From NCBI RefSeq assembly GCF_013449725.1, contig NZ_JACCFF010000001.1, positions 496,001 to 560,000 on the forward strand: a stretch of DNA of 64,000 bases. The letters are read 5' to 3'. The position numbers and the translations under genes were made by a program. The notes below the pieces were generated by a model, which saw only the letters and a program-made list of their open reading frames with translations, had not been told where the DNA came from and searched no databases. The stretch comes from Mycobacteroides sp. LB1 (GTDB taxonomy: Bacteria; Actinomycetota; Actinomycetes; Mycobacteriales; Mycobacteriaceae). Positions 54,004 to 62,597 of this stretch are shown piece after piece (the first letter of the stretch is position 1; every line of letters begins with the position of its first letter).

Positions 54004-54400
54004 GCAGATCCGCCAGCTGATTCCTCTCCCTGACCGACATCCCTTGCTCCATATCGGATTCAACGGATCCGATAGCCGCTGCACCTAAGTGCAGTCGGCG
54101 ACCGCCGGTTGCGGTGAGACGAAGCGCCCTTGTCCGCCCCTTGGGTGGCCCATCAGTGGGCTCCACCAGGCCAGCGCCGCGCAAAGTCGATAACACGTCC
54201 TGCAGCGATTGGCGCGTCACGAAGCACAGCCTCGCCAACTCAGAGGCGGAGGCGTTCGGATGGTCGGCCAGTGCGCGCAACACCGCGTACTGAGCCATCG
54301 ACAGGCCGGTGGCGCGCAGGGCGCCGTCGCAACGCCTGCGCAGTGCGAGCTGTACTCGCTTGATCAAGTAGCCCGGAGCAACCTCGATCTCTACGCCCAT
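53960..54400 (-). CDS. MarR-family regulator
   Basis: 146-residue winged-helix regulator. The DNA-binding part is in SMAQYAVLRALADHPNASAS, ELARLCFVTRQSLQDVLSTL and the wing VEPTDGPPKGRTRALRLTAT. It is divergent from the ABM monooxygenase gene across 58 bp with a 10-bp perfect inverted repeat, the probable operator. Its 3' end overlaps that of the MFS gene by 44 bp, which is unusual and suggests antisense interference between the two transcripts. Confidence 0.9.
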   Translation of the reverse strand: MGVEIEVAPGYLIKRVQLALRRRCDGALRATGLSMAQYAVLRALADHPNASASELARLCFVTRQSLQDVLSTLRGAGLVEPTDGPPKGRTRALRLTATGGRRLHLGAAAIGSVESDMEQGMSVRERNQLADLLIRCAENLEDFAPD

Positions 54401-54445
54401 GACAGGAACCTTACATCAATGCTAGCCTGATGTAAGGAACCTGAC
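54401..54445. promoter_or_regulatory. MarR operator
   Basis: CCTTACATCA (54409-54418) and TGATGTAAGG (54428-54437) form a perfect 10-bp inverted repeat with a 9-bp spacer. Pairing extends outward to GACAGG and CCTGAC with three mismatches. It fills the space between the divergent MarR and ABM genes. Confidence 0.7.
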
Positions 54446-54458
54446 ATAGGAGAAGACG

Positions 54459-54800
54459 ATGCCTGCCATCGAACAGAACAGCACGCATGCGACGTTGATC
54501 AACGTATTCACCGTCGAACCGCAGAACGCGGACGCGCTCATCGAGCTACTCGTCACCGCCACCGAAGAGGTCATGCAGCACGTCCCAGGATTTCTCTCGG
54601 CCAATATCCATCGGTCCCTGGACGGACAACGCGTCGTCAACTATGCGCAATGGGAAAGCGCCGAGGCGTATCAGGCCATGCTGAGTGACCCCAAGTCGCG
54701 CGAGCACATGGCGCCCTGTGCAGCGCTCGCGGTCAGCTTCGATCCTCACCTTTACACCGTCGAAGCGGTGCACGCTCATAGCCGGGCAGCGAGGAGCTGA
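54459..54800 (+). CDS. Antibiotic biosynthesis monooxygenase (ABM)-domain protein
   Basis: 113-residue dimeric alpha+beta barrel protein: ATLINVFTVEPQNADALIEL, HVPGFLSANIHRSLDGQRVV and NYAQWESAEAYQAMLSDPK are the usual ABM segments. Such small proteins act as cofactor-free quinol-type monooxygenases or oxidative-stress proteins. It starts at ATG 54459 behind AGGAGAAG and is the likely MarR target. The DNA glycosylase gene follows after 6 bp, so the two are probably co-transcribed. Confidence 0.86.
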   Translation: MPAIEQNSTHATLINVFTVEPQNADALIELLVTATEEVMQHVPGFLSANIHRSLDGQRVVNYAQWESAEAYQAMLSDPKSREHMAPCAALAVSFDPHLYTVEAVHAHSRAARS

Positions 54801-54806
54801 AAACCG

Positions 54807-55724
54807 ATGCCGCAATACACAGTTCGCAGGCGCGTGCGCGGACGCTGGTCACTGACCACCAGCCGCTCGTTCTGGGAGGGCTTTACGCCGGCCGTCCTTC
54901 CCGGACGTTCGCCCGGTCCAAACGATGCCTTGCACACCGTATTTCGCGTAGATGAGGACTGGTCTCATGCCCAGGCCGAAGTGACCCAAGACGGGCAGAC
55001 GGCGATCGTTCAGGTGACGGGCGATGGCGACCTCGACGCCGCGGCAGCCCAAGTGGGCCGCTTCTTGTCGCTAGATGTCGACGCAACAGATTGGCCCCAA
55101 GTCGGTCGGCGAGACGCCGTAATCGGCGATGCTCAGCGGCGACTACCCGGCCTGCGCCCCTGCGGATTCCATTCCCCCTATGAGGCCGCCGCGTGGGCGG
55201 TGCTCTCTCAGCGCATCAGGATCGCTCAAGCCGCGAAACTACGCGCCCAACTAGTGCGTGATCACGGAGACGACGGCGCCTTTCCCGCACCTAGCCGACT
55301 ACGACGCCTCGATCTCGATCTGCCGGGCCGAAAGACCGAGTATCTGCAAGCCGTCGCCGAAGCCGCACTCGATGGCCAGCTCGATGGCGCGAGGCTGCAG
55401 ACTGCAGATCCAGCACATGCAGTCCGCCAGCTCCAATCCATCCTCGGCATCGGCCCATTCGCGGCCGAACTCATCGTGCTGCGCGGAGCGAACGCTCCGG
55501 ACGCGCTCCCCCGCCACGAGGGCCGCCTGGACGCCGAGATCGCGGAGCAATACGGCGTCGGCCGCGCACTCGAGGATATCGCCGAGCTCTGGCGCCCGTT
55601 TAGAACCTGGGCCGCCGTTCACCTGCGGGCATTGCGCGAACAGCGCACGCACGAGATTGCCGGGCCGCTGACAACGTCTCGACACCGTGGAATCGGTGCA
55701 CGAGAAGAAATTAGAGGAAGCTAG
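54807..55724 (+). CDS. AlkA-like DNA-3-methyladenine glycosylase with altered active site
   Basis: 305-residue HhH-GPD repair glycosylase. The N-terminal domain is beta-rich, the helix-hairpin-helix is [19 protein letters not shown] (about residues 205-225) and the segment after it is [20 protein letters not shown]. By position the catalytic Asp of AlkA (24 residues after the first Gly of GIG) falls on Glu in RHEGR (codon GAG). It may still be active, as Glu can replace Asp in some subgroups, or be a specialised variant. It shares the ABM gene's probable MarR-controlled transcript and overlaps the convergent leuB by 14 bp. Confidence 0.82.
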   Translation: MPQYTVRRRVRGRWSLTTSRSFWEGFTPAVLPGRSPGPNDALHTVFRVDEDWSHAQAEVTQDGQTAIVQVTGDGDLDAAAAQVGRFLSLDVDATDWPQVGRRDAVIGDAQRRLPGLRPCGFHSPYEAAAWAVLSQRIRIAQAAKLRAQLVRDHGDDGAFPAPSRLRRLDLDLPGRKTEYLQAVAEAALDGQLDGARLQTADPAHAVRQLQSILGIGPFAAELIVLRGANAPDALPRHEGRLDAEIAEQYGVGRALEDIAELWRPFRTWAAVHLRALREQRTHEIAGPLTTSRHRGIGAREEIRGS

Positions 55725-56724
55725 CGATCCGATCACCGGTCGCCGAGGTAGACAGCTTCTCGTCGCCACGAGTGGCCAGATGCTCCTCGACGGCCCTCTC
55801 CACTCGGGCTGCTGCCTCGGTCTCGCCGAGGTGATTCAGCAGTAACGAGACCGACACCACGGCAGCCGTAGGATCGGCGATCCCCTGGCCCGCAATATCC
55901 GGAGCGCTACCGTGCACGGGCTCGAACATCGACGGGTTCTTGCCTGAACCATCGATGTTTCCGCTCGCGGCCAAACCGATGCCACCGGTCACGGCGGCAG
56001 TCAGGTCAGTGATGATGTCGCCGAACAGGTTGTCGGTGACGATCACGTCGAACCGGCCCGGGTCGGTCACCATGTGGATGGTGGCTGCGTCGATGTGCTG
56101 GTACGACACCTGCACATCTGGGTGCTCCGCGGCGACCTCGTCGACAGTCCGCGTCCAGAGCGAGCCTGCGAACTTGAGCACGTTGTTCTTGTGCACCAGC
56201 GTCAGGTTCTTGCTGCGGGCCTCGGCACGCTGGAATGCGTTGCGCACCACACGCTCCACCCCGAACCGGGTGTTGAGGCTGACCTCGGTGGCCACCTCGT
56301 GCGGCGTCTCGACGCGGATCGCACCGCCGTTGCCGGTATACGGCCCCTCGGTGCCCTCACGCACCACCACCAGGTCGATGGCGGGATTACCGGCCAGCGG
56401 GCCGGTGACGCCGGGGTACAGCTTCGCGGGGCGCAGGTTGATGTGGTGATCGAGTGCAAATCGGGTGTGCAGCAGCAGGCCGCGTTCCAGCACTCCACTC
56501 TGGACTGACGGATCGCCAATGGCGCCAAGCAGAATAGCGTCATGTCCGCGTAGCTCTTCGAGCACCGAATCCGGCATCAGCTCGCCGGTGGCCAGGTACC
56601 GACGGGCACCCAGGTCGTATTCGGACTTCTGGACACCGGGCAGTACCGCGTCGAGGATCTTGACGGCCTCGCCGATGACCTCGGGCCCGATGCCGTCACC
56701 GGCGATAATCGCGAGCTTGGTCAT
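55711..56724 (-). CDS. leuB: 3-isopropylmalate dehydrogenase
   Basis: 337-residue enzyme that oxidises and decarboxylates 3-isopropylmalate in leucine synthesis. It has [20 protein letters not shown] at the start, the substrate/metal-binding [20 protein letters not shown] and the NAD-binding [20 protein letters not shown]. It overlaps the serA stop by 4 bp, forming a serA-leuB operon. Confidence 0.97.
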   Translation of the reverse strand: MTKLAIIAGDGIGPEVIGEAVKILDAVLPGVQKSEYDLGARRYLATGELMPDSVLEELRGHDAILLGAIGDPSVQSGVLERGLLLHTRFALDHHINLRPAKLYPGVTGPLAGNPAIDLVVVREGTEGPYTGNGGAIRVETPHEVATEVSLNTRFGVERVVRNAFQRAEARSKNLTLVHKNNVLKFAGSLWTRTVDEVAAEHPDVQVSYQHIDAATIHMVTDPGRFDVIVTDNLFGDIITDLTAAVTGGIGLAASGNIDGSGKNPSMFEPVHGSAPDIAGQGIADPTAAVVSVSLLLNHLGETEAAARVERAVEEHLATRGDEKLSTSATGDRIASFL

Positions 56725-58310
56725 GAAAGGTCCACCAGCTCAAGAGTTGTCGCACCGACGGCGGAACGGATTTCTTCCAGCACGGCATCCGGAGCGGTGC
56801 GGTCGAGGCGCAGGATGATGGTGGCGGCCTCACCGGCGGCGTCCTGGCTCAGCTGGGCAGCCTGGATATTCACACCGGCCGAGCCGAGGACCGTACCGAT
56901 CTTGCCGAGCGCACCGGCTACATCGGCGTAATTGATGACCAGGTTCACGCCCTCGGCACGCAGGTCGAAGTTGCGGCCGTTGATCTGAACGATCTTCTGC
57001 ACCAGCTGCGGGCCGGACAGCGTGCCCGCGACGTTGATCACCGAACCGTCGGCGTACACGGCGCGCACATCGACGACGCTGCGGTGGTTTGGGCTCTCGG
57101 TGGCCGTGGTGATCTCCGCGCTCACTCCGCGCTCGTCGGCGATCGAGGGGGCGTTCACGAAGGTCACCTGATCCTCGATCACCGATGAGAAGAGTCCGCG
57201 CAGTGCGGAAAGCTTCAGCACTGCAACGTCTTCGGAGGCCAGCTCACCGCGTACGTCGACCGACAGCGAGGTGGGCAGCTGCTCGGAGACGGCACCGATG
57301 AGCACGCCGAGCTTGCGCACGACCTCGAGCCACGGCGCGACCTCTTCGCTGACGACTCCCCCACCGACGTTGACCGCATCCGGTACGAATTCGCCAGCCA
57401 GGGCCAGCTTCACGCTCGCGGCCACATCGGTACCGGCGCGGTCCTGCGCCTCACTGGTCGAGGCACCCAGGTGCGGGGTCACCACAACCTGGTCGAGATC
57501 GAAAAGCGGGCTGTCGGTGCAGGGCTCGGTGGCGAACACGTCAAGGCCCGCGCCGCGGACATGGCCGCTGCGGATGGCGTCGGCCAGCGCCGCCTCATCA
57601 ATGAGCCCACCGCGCGCGGCGTTCACGATGATGACGCCCTGCTTGGTCTTGGCGAGCGCTTCCTTGCCGATGAGGCCCGCGGTCTCTGGAGTCTTGGGCA
57701 GGTGCACCGAGATGAAATCTGCCCGACCCAAAAGTTCGTCGAGGGTCAGCAGCTCGATGCCGAGCTGCGCGGCGCGGGCAGCGGAGACGTAGGGGTCGTA
57801 GGCGACGATATGCGTCCCGAACGCGGCGAGCCGCTGCGCGACTAGCTGGCCGATCCGGCCCAGACCCACTACGCCGACGGTCTTGCCGTATATCTCGGTG
57901 CCGTTGAAGGACGACCGCTTCCAGGTCTTCTCTTTGAGGGAGGCGTCAGCGGGCGGGATCTGCCGTGCGGTGGACAGCAGCAGCGCGACGGCATGCTCGG
58001 CGGCGCTGTGGATGTTCGAGGTGGGTGCATTGACGACCAGCACACCGCGCGCGGTTGCCGCCTTGACATCGACATTGTCGAGTCCGACACCGGCGCGCGC
58101 GACGATCTTGAGCTTGGTTCCCGCTGCCAGGACCTCGGCGTCAACGGTGGTCGCCGAGCGCACCAACAGCGCGTCGGCCTCGGGTACCGCGGCTAGCAGC
58201 GCGGGGCGGTCGGGGCCGTCGACCCAGCGCACCTCAACACCATCACCGAGTGCTTCTACGGTCGACTGGGCAAGTTTGTCGGCAATCAACACGACTGGAC
58301 GTTCGCTCAC
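56721..58310 (-). CDS. serA: D-3-phosphoglycerate dehydrogenase
   Basis: 529-residue first enzyme of serine synthesis. The Rossmann motif is [20 protein letters not shown], the catalytic Arg, Glu and His lie in [28 protein letters not shown] and [15 protein letters not shown], and the protein ends with the intervening and ACT domains ([19 protein letters not shown]). I choose GTG 58310 ([13 protein letters not shown]), which matches the length of the mycobacterial enzyme; ATG 58349 is an in-frame alternative. Confidence 0.95.
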   Translation of the reverse strand: MSERPVVLIADKLAQSTVEALGDGVEVRWVDGPDRPALLAAVPEADALLVRSATTVDAEVLAAGTKLKIVARAGVGLDNVDVKAATARGVLVVNAPTSNIHSAAEHAVALLLSTARQIPPADASLKEKTWKRSSFNGTEIYGKTVGVVGLGRIGQLVAQRLAAFGTHIVAYDPYVSAARAAQLGIELLTLDELLGRADFISVHLPKTPETAGLIGKEALAKTKQGVIIVNAARGGLIDEAALADAIRSGHVRGAGLDVFATEPCTDSPLFDLDQVVVTPHLGASTSEAQDRAGTDVAASVKLALAGEFVPDAVNVGGGVVSEEVAPWLEVVRKLGVLIGAVSEQLPTSLSVDVRGELASEDVAVLKLSALRGLFSSVIEDQVTFVNAPSIADERGVSAEITTATESPNHRSVVDVRAVYADGSVINVAGTLSGPQLVQKIVQINGRNFDLRAEGVNLVINYADVAGALGKIGTVLGSAGVNIQAAQLSQDAAGEAATIILRLDRTAPDAVLEEIRSAVGATTLELVDLS

Positions 58311-58420
58311 GTCGTCATAGCTTAGTGTGCCCTCCGATGCGGCGGACATCACAGTGGTCGACACATCGAGTAGCGCACTACTCGCGACTGACGGCACTCC
58401 ACTGAACCACGCTGCGGTGC

Positions 58421-59104
58421 ATGAATGAACTACATGCTCCGCCTACGAGTGGCAAACACGCGGTCCGAAGCGGTGACACTCTGTGGAAACTGTCCGAGCT
58501 GTTCTATGGCGACGGACGTCGCTACCGGGTAATCGCGGTGGTCAACGGCTTGTCCGATCCGGACCTCATCGAGATCGGGCAGGAACTTGAAATCCCGTAC
58601 GTCACCTTCCGCTATCAGGTCAAGGCCGGCGACACCAAGGGGAAAATCGCAGAACACTTCTACGGCAGCTTCTCGATGAGTGGGGTGTTCGAGAGCCCCA
58701 GCGGCGTATCGCAGCGCGACCTGATTGTCGGCGAATGGCTGCTGATTCCCGATCTCGCCAACGTGGGACATCACACCGTGATGTCGGGCGAGACACTGCA
58801 GGTGCTCGCCGATCGGTGGTACGGCGATTGGTCGCTATGGATAGTTATCGCGATTGCGAACCAGCTGGCCGGCGACGACCCTGAACCCGGCTCGGTGCTC
58901 ATTCAGCCTCGGCTTAACCGGCGCCACACCGTGGTCGCCGGCGACACGCTATGGAAGCTGGCGAGTCAGAACTACGGCGATTATGGCGACGACCGGACAC
59001 AGATGGCGGTCGCCATGACGGCAGCAGCCAACCTGATCGACGATCTCGATCACATCACCGTGGGGCAGGTCATCTACTTCCCGTCGATCGACCTGGGTGG
59101 CTGA
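58421..59104 (+). CDS. Protein of four LysM repeats without signal peptide
   Basis: 227-residue protein made almost wholly of LysM-type units: HAVRSGDTLWKLSELFYG (from residue 13), YQVKAGDTKGKIAEHFYG (from 65), HTVMSGETLQVLADRWYG (from 117) and HTVVAGDTLWKLASQNYG (from 167). There is no signal peptide or membrane segment, so it is predicted to stay in the cytoplasm, unlike most peptidoglycan-binding LysM proteins. It is divergent from serA (start sites 110 bp apart). Possible roles are a scaffold, a phage-tail-like adaptor, or a protein exported by another route. Confidence 0.82.
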   Translation: MNELHAPPTSGKHAVRSGDTLWKLSELFYGDGRRYRVIAVVNGLSDPDLIEIGQELEIPYVTFRYQVKAGDTKGKIAEHFYGSFSMSGVFESPSGVSQRDLIVGEWLLIPDLANVGHHTVMSGETLQVLADRWYGDWSLWIVIAIANQLAGDDPEPGSVLIQPRLNRRHTVVAGDTLWKLASQNYGDYGDDRTQMAVAMTAAANLIDDLDHITVGQVIYFPSIDLGG

Positions 59105-59122
59105 CGGGCCGCTGACACGCGA

Positions 59123-60481
59123 TCAGACATTGGCGAGATCGACGCCACGCGTCTCACGCACCGCCAGCAGAGCCACAAAAGTCAGCACTCCGGCAACCGC
59201 CAGGTACACGCCCACCCACGCGACACCGAAGTCGTGCACCAGCCAGGTCGCGATGAACGGCGCGACGGCGGCGCCGATGATGGAGGCGAAGTTGTAGGCG
59301 ATTCCCGAACCGGTGTAGCGCACATTCGTCGGGAACAGCTCGGGCAATAGGGCGCTCATGGGCCCAAAGGACAAGCCCATCAACGCCATTCCGAGGCTCA
59401 GGAACACCAGCATGGTGGGCCTGTCCACCGTCGCCGGGTTGAGGAACCACCCGAACGACAGCCCGAACGCGATGATTCCGGCGGTGAAGGTCAACAGCAG
59501 CGGCCTGCGGCCGTACCGGTCCGCGAGCCGTCCGGATATCGGCACACACACGGCGAAGAGCAGCACCGACAACAGCTGCATCTGTAGGAAGTCGACGTAA
59601 CTGATCGCGAGCTTCGCCCCGGATTTGTCGACGACCTTCCCCGTTCCGTACGACGCCGCCCAGGTGGTCACCACGTAGAAGATCGTGTACGTGGCCAGCA
59701 TGACGAAGGTGCCGATCACCAGCTGACGCCACGACTTCTGGACCACCTCGGCCAGCGGCGTGCGCACCTTCTTGCCCTCGGCGACGGCCTGGGTGAAGAC
59801 GGGTGTCTCGGTGAGCTTGAGGCGCACGTACAGACCGACGATCACGATGACAGCACTGGCCAGGAAGGGCACCCGCCAACCCCATGACAAGAACGCGTGG
59901 TTGGTCGCCGCAGTCTTGGCGTCGAAGTCCATCAGCAGCATCAGCAGCAGGAACGTGCCGTTGGCGAAGAAGAAGCCGATCGGGGCGCCGAGCTGCGGCC
60001 ACATCGCCGCCCAGCCCCGCTTGCCCTCCTCGGCGGTTTCGGTTGCCAGTAGAGCCGCCCCCGACCACTCTCCACCCAATCCCAACCCCTGACAAAAGCG
60101 CAGCAACGCGAGCAATGCCGGAGCCCAGTAGCCGACGGCGTCGAAAGTGGGTAGCAGTCCGATGGCGAATGTCGCGACCCCCATCGTCACCAACGATCCG
60201 ACGAGGGTGGCCTTGCGGCCAATCCGATCACCGAAGTGGCCGAAGATCACCGAGCCGACCGGGCGAGCGACGAAGGCCAACCCGAACGTCGCGAACGAGG
60301 ACAGCAGCGCCGCGGTGTCATTTCCCTTGGGGAAGAACAACGTTGGGAACACCAACACAGCCGCGGTGGCATAGATGTAGAAGTCGAAGAACTCGATACT
60401 CGTGCCCACCATGGAGGCGATGACGATCCGGCTCCGCGGGACAGCAGGCGGGGCGGGCGCGGTCTCCGGTGTCATGGCCAC
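59123..60481 (-). CDS. MFS transporter of the metabolite:H+ symporter (MHS) family
   Basis: 452-residue 12-helix transporter. MHS marks are VGTSIEFFDFYIYATAAVLV in helix 1, GHFGDRIGRKATLVGSLVTM in loop 2-3 and RFCQGLGLGGEWSGAALLAT. Relatives move carboxylates such as shikimate, alpha-ketoglutarate or proline-type compounds. It lies 9 bp after the TetR gene in the same direction and is presumably controlled by it. In view of the catabolic genes in the window an aromatic acid is a possible substrate, but there is no direct link. Confidence 0.9.
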   Translation of the reverse strand: MAMTPETAPAPPAVPRSRIVIASMVGTSIEFFDFYIYATAAVLVFPTLFFPKGNDTAALLSSFATFGLAFVARPVGSVIFGHFGDRIGRKATLVGSLVTMGVATFAIGLLPTFDAVGYWAPALLALLRFCQGLGLGGEWSGAALLATETAEEGKRGWAAMWPQLGAPIGFFFANGTFLLLMLLMDFDAKTAATNHAFLSWGWRVPFLASAVIVIVGLYVRLKLTETPVFTQAVAEGKKVRTPLAEVVQKSWRQLVIGTFVMLATYTIFYVVTTWAASYGTGKVVDKSGAKLAISYVDFLQMQLLSVLLFAVCVPISGRLADRYGRRPLLLTFTAGIIAFGLSFGWFLNPATVDRPTMLVFLSLGMALMGLSFGPMSALLPELFPTNVRYTGSGIAYNFASIIGAAVAPFIATWLVHDFGVAWVGVYLAVAGVLTFVALLAVRETRGVDLANV

Positions 60482-60490
60482 CGGCGGAGA

Positions 60491-61087
60491 CTAACGCAGC
60501 GACTCGATCCTCGTGGCCAGCATGGCCGTCCATTCCGCGATGTAGTCCTCGTCGGCAATATCATGACCAGGCCTCCGGAACACCGTGTTGGTCGCACGCT
60601 TGCCCAGGAGGGCATTGACGCCAAGCACCCCAATCGATTCCGTTTCCTGCTTACCGATACCGGGCGCCCAGCCCTGTACCCAATCGGTCAGTTCTCCGTA
60701 CAGACTGTCGAACAGCGCCGCGTAGGCGTCATCGAGCCGCGCCGGACGGCCAGACGGCACGCTGGAGACGATCTGCAGCAGCTGCGATTCCTCGTCCAGT
60801 ATCGCCAAGATGTAGCGCCCCATCATGGTCAGTTCGTTACGCAGGTCTCCGAGACCACCGAAGAGTGCACGGATGTCGCGCATAGCGCTGCGACGATCGA
60901 GCTGACGGTCGATACCGGCCTCAAGTAGCGCCTCCTTCGATTTGAAGTGGTGATACAGGCCGCCCGAGCCCGGCGTGAGGCCGGCAGCCTTCTCTATCTG
61001 CGCCACGCTGGTCGCCTTGTACCCCTGCTCGCCGAACAACCGCATGGCCTCGGCGACCAGGCGCTCCTTGGTGGAAATCTCACCCAT
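60491..61087 (-). CDS. TetR-family regulator
   Basis: 198-residue regulator with the TetR head in STKERLVAEAMRLFGEQGYK and SVAQIEKAAGLTPGSGGLYH. ATG 61087 has GGAGG five bases upstream and is preferred to an in-frame ATG at 61108. It heads an operon with the MHS transporter and faces the ABC1 kinases across a 79-bp region with a 12-bp-arm inverted repeat, so it may control both directions. Confidence 0.91.
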   Translation of the reverse strand: MGEISTKERLVAEAMRLFGEQGYKATSVAQIEKAAGLTPGSGGLYHHFKSKEALLEAGIDRQLDRRSAMRDIRALFGGLGDLRNELTMMGRYILAILDEESQLLQIVSSVPSGRPARLDDAYAALFDSLYGELTDWVQGWAPGIGKQETESIGVLGVNALLGKRATNTVFRRPGHDIADEDYIAEWTAMLATRIESLR

Positions 61088-61097
61088 TGACGCCTCC

Positions 61098-61132
61098 AAA
61101 GTAATCACTTAGTCTCACTCAGTGAGTACTTT
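61098..61132. promoter_or_regulatory. TetR operator in the divergent TetR-MHS/ABC1 promoter
   Basis: AAAGTAATCACT (61098-61109) pairs with AGTGAGTACTTT (61121-61132) at 11 of 12 positions. Inside, CTCACT-C-AGTGAG (61115-61127) is a perfect 13-bp palindrome. The site overlaps the likely promoters of both transcripts. Confidence 0.65.
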
Positions 61133-61166
61133 AACAGCTAGGTCGGGTCAACGGTAGGAGGCAGCC

Positions 61167-62597
61167 ATGACAGAAGAGCTAGTGCCCAGAGGCAGGATCC
61201 GGCGCACCATGCCGCTGGCCGGCTTCACCGCCCGCGCTGCGGGCGGACGGCTCGTCGCTGGTCTACGCGAAAAAGCCGGAGACACCGGAGCCGTCGATCG
61301 CTTTCACGAGGAGACCGCCGAGCGCTACGCCGAACTCCTCGGCCACTCCAAAGGCGTGCTCATGAAGGCCGGCCAGATCTTCTCGAGCATCGACAGCAGC
61401 GCCCTCGGCGATGGCCGCGTCTCCCCCTACGAGCGGGCAATGACCCGACTCCAAACCCAGTCGCCGTCCATGGCCCCCGCGTTGGCACGCAGCATCCTCG
61501 AATCGGAACTGGGACTGCCAACGGACCAGGCGTTTGCGAAGTTCACCGACGAGCCAATCTCGTCGGCATCCATCGGCCAGGTTCACCGTGCTGTCCTTCA
61601 CGACGGCCGTGAGGTCGCCGTCAAGATCCAGTACCCCGGTGTGGCACAGGCCATCCAAGATGACCTCGCCAACACCGAGCTCGTCACGACCTTCCTTCGG
61701 ACCTTCTTGTCACTGCTCGGCCGCAGTGTCGCCATCGATCTGCGCGCCACCGCACGAGACATCTCGGAACGAATCGCCGAGGAACTCGACTATCGCCGCG
61801 AGGCCGCCAACATCACGACTTTCCACGAGCTGTTCTGTGGCCATCCGTTCATCCGTGTGCCAGAGGCCCTCCCGGAGCTGTCCAGCGACCGGGTACTCAC
61901 CATGACCTACGTTGACGGAATCGACTGGGCTCAGGCTCAGGAATCCAGCCAGGACCTCAAAGACACTTGGGGAGAGGCACTGTGGAGATTCAGCCTGTCA
62001 CCCCTGCAACATGCGTCGACTTTCTACACGGACCTGCATCCGGGGAACTACCGGTTCGGCCTGGATGGCTCTATCGGGATCGTCGACTTCGGCTCCGTGA
62101 AGGTCATTCCCGAGCGCCTTCGTCTCGCATGGCTGCAGATGATCGTCGCCAACCTGCAGAAACGCACAGCAGACCTTCACGCAGTCATGACGAAAGCCGG
62201 GTTCATCGCCGCCGGAACCACCATGACCACGGAGGAAGTGCACCGATGGATGGATCAGAACAACCCGGATGTTGTTGGTCCGCAACCGGTTACCTACAAC
62301 GCCGAGCTGATCAGCCGAAACCTGGCCACGCTGGACACCAGCAGCCCCGATTCCCTTTCTGCCCGTATTGCGCTGCCGCCCGACCTCATCTACTTCGTCC
62401 GAGTTCCGCTCGGCGTGCGGTCAACGCTGTCGAAGCTAGGAGCCACGGTGAACGCGCGCGCCGTCGTCGAGGACATGGCAGGTGTCGCTGAACCCAGCAC
62501 TCCCCTGGGCATTCAGCATGTGGCCTGGGTCCGTGAACGTGGACTGCCATTCGGCCTGGAACCCCGGGAACAGCCAAAGGTCGGTGCCCAGCTATGA
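61167..62597 (+). CDS. ABC1/UbiB-family atypical kinase, first of a tandem pair
   Basis: 476-residue protein kinase-like protein of the ABC1 (AarF/UbiB/ADCK) family. It has the family KxGQ motif in HSKGVLMKAGQIFSS, the Ala-rich loop ISSASIGQVHRAVLHDG, the Lys in VAVKIQYPGVAQAI, the catalytic loop YTDLHPGNYRFG (Leu where Pro is usual in DPHPGN) and the DFG motif IVDFGSVKVIP. It starts at ATG 61167 and its stop overlaps the start of its paralogue by 4 bp. UbiB-type proteins support quinone and lipid metabolism; in mycobacteria, which use menaquinone, the role is open. Confidence 0.9.
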   Translation: MTEELVPRGRIRRTMPLAGFTARAAGGRLVAGLREKAGDTGAVDRFHEETAERYAELLGHSKGVLMKAGQIFSSIDSSALGDGRVSPYERAMTRLQTQSPSMAPALARSILESELGLPTDQAFAKFTDEPISSASIGQVHRAVLHDGREVAVKIQYPGVAQAIQDDLANTELVTTFLRTFLSLLGRSVAIDLRATARDISERIAEELDYRREAANITTFHELFCGHPFIRVPEALPELSSDRVLTMTYVDGIDWAQAQESSQDLKDTWGEALWRFSLSPLQHASTFYTDLHPGNYRFGLDGSIGIVDFGSVKVIPERLRLAWLQMIVANLQKRTADLHAVMTKAGFIAAGTTMTTEEVHRWMDQNNPDVVGPQPVTYNAELISRNLATLDTSSPDSLSARIALPPDLIYFVRVPLGVRSTLSKLGATVNARAVVEDMAGVAEPSTPLGIQHVAWVRERGLPFGLEPREQPKVGAQL

